Part shown: in pieces, positions 1 through 5,611 of the stretch
Position numbering within the stretch: the first letter of the stretch is position 1
How the letters are laid out: every line of letters begins with the position of its first letter
Assembly (NCBI GenBank): GCA_015487515.1
Contig: WFPQ01000328.1
Coordinates: forward strand, 1-10,305
Direction: 5' to 3'
Source of the DNA: Hyphomicrobiales bacterium
GTDB lineage: Bacteria; Pseudomonadota; Alphaproteobacteria; Rhizobiales; Devosiaceae
Length of the DNA: 10,305 nt
Program-made: the position numbers and the translations under genes
Notes under the pieces: model-generated
The model's input: only the letters and a program-made list of their open reading frames with translations
The model's database searches: none
What the model was told of the DNA's origin: nothing

Positions 1-105
1 GACCCGACCACAGCCGAAACCCTTAAGTTTCTTCTTCAGACCGTGGATGACAATCCTGAAGCACTTCAGGTCGTATTGGATCAGCTAAACGACATCACCC
101 GATAG
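1..105 (+). CDS. C-terminal tail of an unrecognised protein (partial, cut by window start)
   Basis: An open frame runs from the first base to a TAG at 103-105. It encodes 34 residues ending LQVVLDQLNDITR. The segment is rich in Leu, Asp, Gln and Glu and looks like one or two amphipathic helices. A strong hairpin terminator follows 28 bases after the stop, which supports this being a real gene end. I do not recognise the family from so short a tail, and the rest of the gene is outside the window. Confidence 0.6.
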   Translation, partial: DPTTAETLKFLLQTVDDNPEALQVVLDQLNDITR

Positions 106-133
106 CTATAAAGATGAACCTGTCACTTTGAAG

Positions 134-160
134 AAAGGCCGGGGATCTCCCCGGCCTTTT
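134..160. terminator. Rho-independent terminator, probably bidirectional
   Basis: A perfect 11-bp stem (AAAGGCCGGGG at 134-144 pairing with CCCCGGCCTTT at 149-159) closes a 4-base loop, ATCT. On the + strand it ends in TTTT and terminates the gene ending at 105. On the minus strand it directly follows the TAA (159-161) that would end the frame-corrected small gene to its right, and is followed there by TTTCTTC. It therefore probably serves both convergent genes. Confidence 0.85.
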
Positions 161-541
161 ATTGAAATAAATTCGGCCAGGCCGCACTTCGGATTTTCCT
201 GTCAAGATTCTGTCGGGAAATTTCGTCGAGCGTAAACATCAGTTCAACTTTCAGATCTGCCAGCGCCAGATCCTGCACCGTGCCAAACTGGGCAGCGGTG
301 GAAAAAACACAGAGATGGTTTTTTCTCCGATTTTGAATCTGGCTGGGATACCCGCTTGCGAACGATCAACTTCCAGATCATCACCATCCTGCAAATATCG
401 CTCGGTCAGACTTTTTTCCAGTTCCTCTAACCGCCGGTCACCTCCAATGGCCAAAAGCTCGGCCCGCACCCGCTCCGATGCCAGCCCGATCGTTTCATCC
501 CGGTTGACAGTTGCCGAACCCTCTTTTGGCTGTTCTGCCAA
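159..541 (-). pseudogene. Small hypothetical protein gene with an apparent -1 frameshift at a T6 tract
   Basis: The uninterrupted frame (541 to 251) starts at a TTG and gives 96 residues. It is charged and protein-like up to KTISVFF, then degenerates into PPLPSLARCRIWRWQI. The break falls on T6 in the mRNA (A6 at 302-307 on the + strand). Re-reading one T there, or adding one T, continues the protein as STAAQFGTVQDLALADLKVE and on to a TAA at 159-161, giving about 127 residues. That stop abuts the hairpin at 134-159, which is where a true gene end is expected. The start is uncertain: a stop codon lies three codons upstream of the TTG and AGCAGG is only 2 bases from it. The protein is acidic, with a helix-rich N-terminal half (ERVRAELLAIGG, RRLEELEKSLTERY). 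I recognise no family. The cause could be a real mutation, a homopolymer sequencing error, or programmed slippage. Confidence 0.55.
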
Positions 542-552
542 AACCTGCTAAA

Positions 553-597
553 TGGCCCCGCGCATGCCAGTGTTGAAATAAATTATCTGCGGGGCCA
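553..597. promoter_or_regulatory. 9-bp inverted repeat just upstream of the arginine kinase start
   Basis: TGGCCCCGC at 553-561 pairs perfectly with GCGGGGCCA at 589-597, around a 27-base AT-rich interior. The right arm contains the only purine-rich Shine-Dalgarno candidate (GCGGGG, 589-594) for the ATG at 602. If the repeat is transcribed, the ribosome binding site would lie inside the stem. It could equally be a DNA operator. No function is shown by the sequence alone. Confidence 0.45.
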
Positions 598-601
598 CAA
601 A

Positions 602-1702
602 ATGACGCCAGAAAAAACCATAGCCACGATAGAAAAAATCAAACGGGATCACCCGAATAATCTGATGGCCAGGTTTTTTGATGCAGACTGGTTTGCAGGG
701 TTGAATCAGAATGATCAGCAGCGACTGAAAAACATCATCAATACCGGCATAAAAAACCCGTCCAGCCAAATGGGTGCCTATGCCATGCAAGCGGATGACT
801 ATGAACATTTTTCTCATCAGTTTGACCCGATGATCCGGGCATTCCATGCCTTACCTGATGCAACACCAATCTGCCAGACCAATGACTGGGACACCGCCAG
901 AACCCGGTGTGACCTTGCAAAAATCGATCCGGCTCTAAGCCGGATTTCCATGCGGGTTCGGGTAGCCCGCAATTTTTCCATCTTTCCCCTGCCCGGTGCC
1001 ATGGACAAAAACCAGCGCATGGAACTTGAACAGATGATGATAACTGCGTTTCAAAGTCTGATCTTGCGACCCGGTTTTGGCGGCAGGTACCTCTCCCTGA
1101 CCCCCGGAACCGCCAACACCATAAATGATGAAGAATATTCCCGCCGCGTTGCTTCGGGCCAGATGTTCAAGAACATGAGCAACGACAGATATCTGCGTGC
1201 GGCAGGAATTTCTGCCGACTGGCCCCATGGGCGCGGCATGTATGTTTCCCAAAAAGAAGATTTCATCATCTGGGTGGGAGAAGAAGATCACCTTCGCATA
1301 ATGGCCATGCATACCGGGAGCAACCTTAATCAACTGTTTGAACGCCTGCATGGGGGGCTGGAACTGATCAGCAATCTGCTTCCCCCCTTTGCCATGTCGT
1401 CCAGATATGGCACCATTGCCTCATGCCCCACCAATCTGGGCGCCGGCATGCGGGCTTCCTTGCACATGAAACTGCCAAAGCTTTGTGCCGTCGGTCCCGG
1501 CCTTGAATATCTCACGAACGAGGCAAAAACCCTCGGCCTTGCCGTACGCGGCGCAGGAGGCGAACATTCCGGCCCTGGAAAAGGCGGACTGGTGGATATC
1601 TCCCCCTCGGCCCGCCTTGGCGTCACCCAGGTGCAGATCATGCAAAAACTTCATGATGGCATTGCCGCATTGTGGGCTCTGGAAAAAGGCAATGGCAATT
1701 AA
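602..1702 (+). CDS. Arginine kinase (ATP:guanidino phosphotransferase, phosphagen kinase)
   Basis: The predicted 366-residue protein would phosphorylate a guanidino substrate, probably L-arginine, reversibly with ATP, storing high-energy phosphate in the cytosol. Both phosphagen-kinase domains are present. The N-terminal helical domain carries the substrate-specificity loop (SSQMGAYA, 54-61), whose length and Tyr60 match arginine kinases. The catalytic domain has SMRVRVARN with Arg118/Arg120 (nucleotide phosphates), WVGEEDHLR with Glu228 and Arg232, the reactive-cysteine signature CPTNLGAGMRAS with Cys275 and Arg284, and VRGAGGEHSG with Arg316 and Glu321. These correspond to Limulus residues R124/R126, E225/R229, C271/R280 and R309/E314. 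Length matches the usual 350-360. Changes from the usual pattern are Ala for the Thr ending CPTNLGT, and AG for TR before GEH. It is not McsB, which lacks the N-terminal domain and has a C-terminal extension. The gene stands alone, between a frameshifted gene and a regulator relic. Arginine is the best guess for substrate; other guanidino compounds are possible. Confidence 0.93.
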   Translation: MTPEKTIATIEKIKRDHPNNLMARFFDADWFAGLNQNDQQRLKNIINTGIKNPSSQMGAYAMQADDYEHFSHQFDPMIRAFHALPDATPICQTNDWDTARTRCDLAKIDPALSRISMRVRVARNFSIFPLPGAMDKNQRMELEQMMITAFQSLILRPGFGGRYLSLTPGTANTINDEEYSRRVASGQMFKNMSNDRYLRAAGISADWPHGRGMYVSQKEDFIIWVGEEDHLRIMAMHTGSNLNQLFERLHGGLELISNLLPPFAMSSRYGTIASCPTNLGAGMRASLHMKLPKLCAVGPGLEYLTNEAKTLGLAVRGAGGEHSGPGKGGLVDISPSARLGVTQVQIMQKLHDGIAALWALEKGNGN

Positions 1703-1890
1703 ATAAAAACCTTGATACCTTGCGAAAGAATATGGCCGATTTCGTCAGATAGTTGCGCTGCCACTGCCTTGATCCTGGCGGATTTTCTTGAATCTTCATT
1801 GGTCAGCACCCAGACATCAAACGGAATCTTTCCGAACGGGCTGCCAGGCCTTTTTGGCAGCCCTGATTCCTGCAGTCCTTAACCACGGCT
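1699..1890 (-). pseudogene. C-terminal remnant of a LysR-type transcriptional regulator
   Basis: Between the kinase and the oxidoreductase, the minus strand encodes GLPKRPGSPFGKIP followed by FDVWVLTNEDSRKSARIKA and an amphipathic end, stopping at TAA 1699-1701. This resembles the end of LysR effector-binding domains, which commonly read like (F)DLWLLTHPDLRRTARVRAF. The frame is closed upstream by a TAA at 1879-1881. An adjacent frame continues it upstream (EAVVKDCRNQG), so at least one frameshift lies near 1861. No helix-turn-helix domain remains, because the neighbouring oxidoreductase stop lies immediately beyond. Only about 60 codons survive. Its stop overlaps that of the convergent kinase gene. 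I infer a deleted regulator gene. The family call rests on motif resemblance only. Confidence 0.6.
1838..1863 (-). terminator. Hairpin downstream of the oxidoreductase gene (possible terminator)
   Basis: GGGCTGCC (1838-1845) pairs perfectly with GGCAGCCC (1856-1863) around a 10-base loop. On the minus strand it lies about 40 bases after the oxidoreductase stop, a typical terminator position. No U-tract follows (GTTCGG), so intrinsic termination is uncertain. It falls inside the LysR remnant. Confidence 0.3.
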
Positions 1891-1901
1891 TCTGGACCAG
1901 A

Positions 1902-3497
1902 TCACCAAAACCGGCCGCGCCGGTCTTTAAGAATTACTTTTGCTGCATTATGGCCCGGCACGCCGGTCACCCCACCCCCCGGATGGGTTCCGGCCCCGCA
2001 CATGTAAACTCCATCTACCGGGGTGCGATAGGATCCCATTCCAAGCACCGGCCGAGCGCTGAACAATTGATCAAGGCTCATGCGACCGTGAAAGATATCA
2101 CCGCCAACCAGCGCAAATTTTTCCTGCAAATCCAATGGGGAAAGCACCTGCCGCCCCAAGATTGAAGCAGTAAAGCCCGGCGCATGCTTTTCAACGGTTG
2201 CAATGATATGATCGGCGGCAGGTTCGCGCTCATCCTCCCATTTGCGCCCATCCGGCAATTCAAAACTGAACTGCTGGCAAAACAGGCTGGCCACATGCTT
2301 GCCAGCCGGGGCCAGGCTGTCATCCAGCACTGAAGGGATCAGCATTTCAATCACCGGCTCCTCAGACCAGCCGTTCTTTCGGGCACTCAGCCATGCCTCA
2401 TCCATGTACTCAAGACTCGGGGCAATTATTATTCCCGCGCTCAAATGGTCCTCTCCCGCCGGAGCATTGGTGAAACGGGGCAGCCTGTCCAGCGCTACAT
2501 TCATGCGAAAAGTGCCGGAATGGGATCGGTAATTTCTGATTTTCCCAAGCACATTTGCCCCAACCGCCTGCCGGTCCAAAAGTTTTTCGAACAGGATTTT
2601 CGGATGCACGCTGGCCGCAACTATCGGTGCTGAAAATTCTCCCCTTGTGGTTTCAACCCGCTTGATCTTTCCGGCCTCTTCGACAATTTTCTCAACCTTA
2701 ACATCGGTTGATATTTCCACCCCCAGTGCTTCACATGAGCGCCCCATGGCCTGTGTGATTGCACCCATGCCCCCGATTGCATGCCCCCAGGCCCCCTTGA
2801 TGCCATTGGTCTGGCCAAACACGTGATGCAGCAGGACATAGGCCGATCCCGGCTCGAACGGCGAAGCAAAATGGCCCACCACCGCGTCAAAGCCAAACAG
2901 GGCCTTTACCGTTTCATTCTCGAAATACTGCCCAAGGATTTCCGCCGCCGACTTGGTGAAAAAATCCAGCAGATCCCCCTGCACGTCGACATCCAGCCGA
3001 TTGACTATGGAGCCGACTTTTAGCAGTGCCAGCAGGTCACCAATTCCCCCACCGGCATTTGGCGGGGCAAGCAGTATCAACTGGCGGATACATTCCACCA
3101 CTCTTTCCAGTGCGGCCTCGTATTTCGGCAGATTTTCAGCGTCCCTCCTTGAAAAACGGGCAATTTCCCTTGCGCTCAACCCATCCCGTCCGGCCATCAT
3201 ATAACCGTCTTGCAGGGGCAAAAAATTGTCGATCTTGCGCAGGACGATCCTTAGCCCGAACCTGTCCAGTTCCATGTCCCTGATGATTTCGGGCTGCAAC
3301 AGGGAAACCGTATAAGAGGCAACCGAATTGGAAAAACCGGGATGAAATTCCTCGGTGATCGCAGCACCGCCAACCTTGCCGGCCCGCTCAAGTATGCAAG
3401 TTTTCAAGCCGGCCCGGGCCAGGTAAAAGGCGCAAACCAGCCCGTTATGGCCGCCACCAACGATTATGGCATCAAATTCCCTTTCCCCTGCCGTCAT
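1902..3497 (-). CDS. FAD-dependent oxidoreductase, PYROXD2 / phytoene-desaturase-like (COG1233 type)
   Basis: The 531-residue protein begins with a Rossmann FAD site: FDAIIVGGGHNGL (8-20) with the GxGxxG core at Gly14-Gly19, and ILERAGKVGG (35-44), where Glu37 should bind the FAD ribose. It ends with the family's second FAD segment, DGVYMCGAGTHPGGGVTGVP (495-514), then GHNAAKVIL. Length and architecture match the PYROXD2-like branch of phytoene dehydrogenase relatives (usually 520-580 residues). No signal peptide or membrane span is evident, so it should be cytosolic. The substrate is unknown. No carotenoid genes are nearby, so a role in carotenoid synthesis is unsupported. The ATG overlaps the methyltransferase stop as ATGA, indicating translational coupling, with GGGGA about 8 bases upstream as the ribosome site. 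The last residues (DRRGRFW) run straight into a LysR remnant, so the original C-terminus may have been altered slightly. Confidence 0.88.
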   Translation of the reverse strand: MTAGEREFDAIIVGGGHNGLVCAFYLARAGLKTCILERAGKVGGAAITEEFHPGFSNSVASYTVSLLQPEIIRDMELDRFGLRIVLRKIDNFLPLQDGYMMAGRDGLSAREIARFSRRDAENLPKYEAALERVVECIRQLILLAPPNAGGGIGDLLALLKVGSIVNRLDVDVQGDLLDFFTKSAAEILGQYFENETVKALFGFDAVVGHFASPFEPGSAYVLLHHVFGQTNGIKGAWGHAIGGMGAITQAMGRSCEALGVEISTDVKVEKIVEEAGKIKRVETTRGEFSAPIVAASVHPKILFEKLLDRQAVGANVLGKIRNYRSHSGTFRMNVALDRLPRFTNAPAGEDHLSAGIIIAPSLEYMDEAWLSARKNGWSEEPVIEMLIPSVLDDSLAPAGKHVASLFCQQFSFELPDGRKWEDEREPAADHIIATVEKHAPGFTASILGRQVLSPLDLQEKFALVGGDIFHGRMSLDQLFSARPVLGMGSYRTPVDGVYMCGAGTHPGGGVTGVPGHNAAKVILKDRRGRFW

Positions 3498-4360
3498 TCG
3501 CTTTTCCCCGCACCGGTCAGGTTTTTTTCCCCATTCCCATCTGCATTCTTCTTCGGGCTCTTTCCCGCTCCCCCGTCTTTGCCGCCCCTCTCATGACCTC
3601 TCTCATGGGCCCGTTCCAGCGAAGAAATCACCCCCCTGAAGGTGCGCAATTCCTGCTGGTTGAAACTGGCCCTGGTCAGCATGGTGCGAAGATTTTGCAC
3701 CATGGAGGGACGTTTTTCCTCCACGGTGAAGAATCCGGCCCTGTCCAGGGCATTTTCCAGGTGCTCGAACATTCTTATGACATCTCCCCTGGCCGCCGGT
3801 TCTCCCGGATTTCCCGAAAATGGCAGCTTCTCCCCTCCCTGGCTGGCCCGCCGCCATTCATAGGCCATCACCAGAACCGCCTGGGCAATGTTTAGCGAGG
3901 CAAAGGCCGGCTCCACCGGCAGGGTGACTATGGCATCGCACAATGCCACCTCGTCATTGTTGAGCCCCCAGCGCTCGCGCCCGAACAGCAGCCCGGCCCC
4001 CTGTCCGGCCCCGATATGGTCCGCCAGGCGGTTTCCGGCCTCATGGGGCCCGATTACCGGCTTGAACATGTCCCGCTTCCGCGCCGTGGTGGCATAGACC
4101 AGTGACAGGTCGCCTATTGCCTCCTCAAGCGTTGCAAAAACCTTCACCCTTTCCAGCACATGGCCCGCCTTGGTTGAAGCGGCCTCGGCCTTCTTGCTGG
4201 GCCAGCCCTCGCGCGGATTTACCAGCCGCAGTTCCCAAAGCCCGAAATTGGCCATGGCCCTTATTGCCGTTCCTATGTTTTCCCCCAGTTGCGGCTCGCA
4301 CAAAATCACCACCGGCCCCGGAGAAAAATCATTTTTAATTGAACTGTCGGTTCCCGCCAT
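3494..4360 (-). CDS. trmJ: TrmJ-like SPOUT RNA 2'-O-methyltransferase (SpoU/TrmH superfamily)
   Basis: The 288-residue protein should transfer a methyl group from S-adenosylmethionine to a ribose 2'-OH, most likely at position 32 of tRNA anticodon loops, as TrmJ does. The three SPOUT motifs are in order: motif 1 PQLGENIGTAIRAMANFG (23-40) with Asn28 and Arg34; motif 2 GLLFGRERWGLNNDE (123-137); motif 3 ASLNIAQAVLVMAYE (154-168), which forms the cofactor knot. A helical C-terminal extension follows (RGDVIRMFEHLENALDRAGF, 191-210), as in TrmJ. The last 35 or so residues are a low-complexity Gly/Lys/Glu/Arg tail, probably disordered. The N-terminus has a short extension before the first strand (PVVILCEP). 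It is first in a two-gene unit, its stop overlapping the next start by ATGA. Exact target position is by family analogy. Related TrmL/TrmH enzymes are possible but fit the CEPQLGENIG motif less well. Confidence 0.88.
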   Translation of the reverse strand: MAGTDSSIKNDFSPGPVVILCEPQLGENIGTAIRAMANFGLWELRLVNPREGWPSKKAEAASTKAGHVLERVKVFATLEEAIGDLSLVYATTARKRDMFKPVIGPHEAGNRLADHIGAGQGAGLLFGRERWGLNNDEVALCDAIVTLPVEPAFASLNIAQAVLVMAYEWRRASQGGEKLPFSGNPGEPAARGDVIRMFEHLENALDRAGFFTVEEKRPSMVQNLRTMLTRASFNQQELRTFRGVISSLERAHERGHERGGKDGGAGKSPKKNADGNGEKNLTGAGKSE

Positions 4361-4379
4361 TCCTGTTTACCGCCCTGCT

Positions 4380-4410
4380 CATCTGTGCCACAGATGTTCC
4401 TAAAGAACAT
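4380..4410. promoter_or_regulatory. Two overlapping palindromes in the divergent intergenic region
   Basis: CATCTGTG-C-CACAGATG (4380-4396) is a perfect 17-bp dyad with 8-bp arms. ATGTTC (4394-4399), a 5-base spacer and GAACAT (4405-4410) form a second perfect dyad that shares ATG with the first. They lie between the divergent starts at 4360 (methyltransferase) and 4464 (GFA protein), 20 to 84 bases from either ATG. This is typical of an operator. If transcribed, the two hairpins would be mutually exclusive only at the shared bases. The regulator is unknown. Confidence 0.5.
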
Positions 4411-4463
4411 CAGCACACAATAAAAGAGCCAACATTTCCGAGCCACCGGACAAAAGGAAAAAC

Positions 4464-4874
4464 ATGATGAAACTCACCGGATCCTGCCATTGCGGCGCTA
4501 TCACTTTTGCGGTTGATGGAGAGCCTGTTCGCATGGCCCAGTGCCATTGCAATGCCTGCCGCCGCATCACCGGCACCGGCCACAACGTGCAGGCATTCTT
4601 CAAAAGGGATGATGTGAACATTTCCGGCAATACCCGAACCCATCAGTCCACCTCCGACAGCGGCAATATCCGCACCCGGCATTTCTGTCCCGAATGTGGA
4701 TCACGCCTGTTTTCCGAAAACTCTGCCACACCGGGCGGGATCGGCATTGCTGCCGGCAGCTTTGATGATTCTAGCTGGTTTCAGCCCCAGGCCATTCTTT
4801 ACATATCCGAGCGCCCGAAATGGGACACCATGGACGAAAATATCAGATCGTTTGAAAAAATGCCCCCTGCCTGA
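4464..4874 (+). CDS. GFA-family zinc protein (glutathione-dependent formaldehyde-activating enzyme-like, Mss4 fold)
   Basis: The 136-residue protein has the zinc-binding cysteine pattern of the GFA/CENP-V family: SCHCG (Cys8, Cys10), QCHCNACRR (Cys27, Cys29, Cys32) and FCPECGS (Cys75, Cys78). It also has the usual FAVDGEP strand after the first pair and the late GIGIAAGSFDD segment. Length is typical. The founding member, from Paracoccus, binds glutathione and promotes formation of S-hydroxymethylglutathione from formaldehyde. Most homologues are uncharacterised, so the reaction here is not certain. The start is well supported by AAAAGGAAA a few bases before ATGATG; either Met could be used. 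It opens a + strand run with a DJ-1-like gene 103 bases on, or 67 bases to that gene's longer alternative frame, which fits a role in aldehyde handling. No signal peptide is seen. Confidence 0.9.
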   Translation: MMKLTGSCHCGAITFAVDGEPVRMAQCHCNACRRITGTGHNVQAFFKRDDVNISGNTRTHQSTSDSGNIRTRHFCPECGSRLFSENSATPGGIGIAAGSFDDSSWFQPQAILYISERPKWDTMDENIRSFEKMPPA

Positions 4875-4965
4875 GTCCGGCCCGCTGGCCTTGCAGCACT
4901 TTGTAGTATCCCGATAACACCCGTTTCCCCTGAATTGCGATATGCTGGTTTTTCAACCCGAAACC

Positions 4966-4971
4966 AGGAGG
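4966..4971 (+). promoter_or_regulatory. Ribosome binding site that sets the DJ-1-like start
   Basis: A perfect AGGAGG lies 6 bases before the ATG at 4978. It selects that codon over an in-frame ATG at 4942, which has no such site and would add 12 residues ([12 protein letters not shown]) absent from the conserved family core. Confidence 0.8.
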
Positions 4972-4977
4972 AATTTC

Positions 4978-5562
4978 ATGAGCGGGAAAAAAATTCTGAT
5001 GATCTGTGGTGATTTCGGAGAAGATTACGAAATCATGGTACCCTTTCAGGCCCTCATGGCCGTTGGCCACAAGGTGGATGCGGTCTGTCCCGACAAGGTC
5101 GCCGGCGATACCATTGCCACGGCGGTCCATGACTTTGAAGGCGACCAGACCTATACCGAAAAGCGCGGGCACAATTTTACGCTCAACGCCACATTTTCAG
5201 ACATGAACCTGCTGGACTATGACGCACTTTTGCTGCCCGGCGGCCGTGCTCCCGAATATCTCCGCCTGAACGATGATGTGATCGAGGCGGTAAGGCACTT
5301 CTTTGAAACCGGCAAACCCGTCGCCGCCATCTGTCACGGCGCCCAGATTCTGGCTGCCGCCGGAGTTCTTGAGGGATTGAATTGCTCCGCCTACCCCGCC
5401 TGCGCACCGGAAGTGACCGCCGCAGGTGGCAAATATGCCGATATTGCCATTGATAAGGCCAGGACCGATGGTAATCTGGTTACGGCACCGGCCTGGCCCG
5501 CACATCCAGCGTGGCTGGCACAGTTCCTTGACCTTTTGGGGACCAGGATCTCCCACGCTTGA
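4978..5562 (+). CDS. DJ-1/PfpI family protein, similar to one half of plant DJ-1D (possible glyoxalase III or deglycase)
   Basis: Starting at the ATG after AGGAGG, the protein has 194 residues in one DJ-1/PfpI domain. The nucleophile elbow is [10 protein letters not shown], with Cys119 and His120. The supporting glutamate is probably Glu15 in [20 protein letters not shown]. The central stretch [20 protein letters not shown] and the segment [14 protein letters not shown] (85-98) closely recall the repeats of plant DJ-1D, which converts methylglyoxal to lactate without a cofactor. DJ-1D has two such domains in tandem; this protein has one and probably forms a dimer. Family members also include deglycases, peptidases and chaperones, so activity on methylglyoxal is an inference. 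The neighbouring GFA gene supports a reactive-carbonyl theme. The next gene starts 49 bases after its stop. Confidence 0.9.
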   Translation: MSGKKILMICGDFGEDYEIMVPFQALMAVGHKVDAVCPDKVAGDTIATAVHDFEGDQTYTEKRGHNFTLNATFSDMNLLDYDALLLPGGRAPEYLRLNDDVIEAVRHFFETGKPVAAICHGAQILAAAGVLEGLNCSAYPACAPEVTAAGGKYADIAIDKARTDGNLVTAPAWPAHPAWLAQFLDLLGTRISHA

Positions 5563-5611
5563 GGATCAGCAAAATCAGGTCGGTATCAAACTGCAACAGG
5601 AGCAGACTTTT

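Noticed and set aside
315..551. A 78-codon + strand frame opposite the small hypothetical gene.
   Set aside because: Its Ser/Arg/Pro-rich translation looks like an antisense frame. The minus-strand frame, once corrected at the T6 tract, ends neatly at a terminator.
602..1702. McsB protein-arginine kinase as the identity of the phosphagen-kinase gene.
   Set aside because: The N-terminal helical domain with the guanidino specificity loop is present, the McsB C-terminal extension is absent, and no mcsA, clpC or ctsR lies nearby.
1788..2165. A 125-codon + strand frame across the LysR remnant and oxidoreductase end.
   Set aside because: It is antisense to the oxidoreductase C-terminal FAD segment and shows no domain.
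4394..4410. LexA/SOS box at the GTTC-N5-GAAC dyad.
   Set aside because: The alphaproteobacterial LexA site is a direct repeat, GTTC-N7-GTTC, and the adjoining genes are not SOS genes. The spacing and orientation do not fit.
5426..5611. Extended N-terminus for the ribbon-helix-helix protein, starting inside the DJ-1-like gene.
   Set aside because: The extra 62 residues overlap a well-supported gene in another frame, and the conserved family start MCKLFIGADP has its own AGGAG site.
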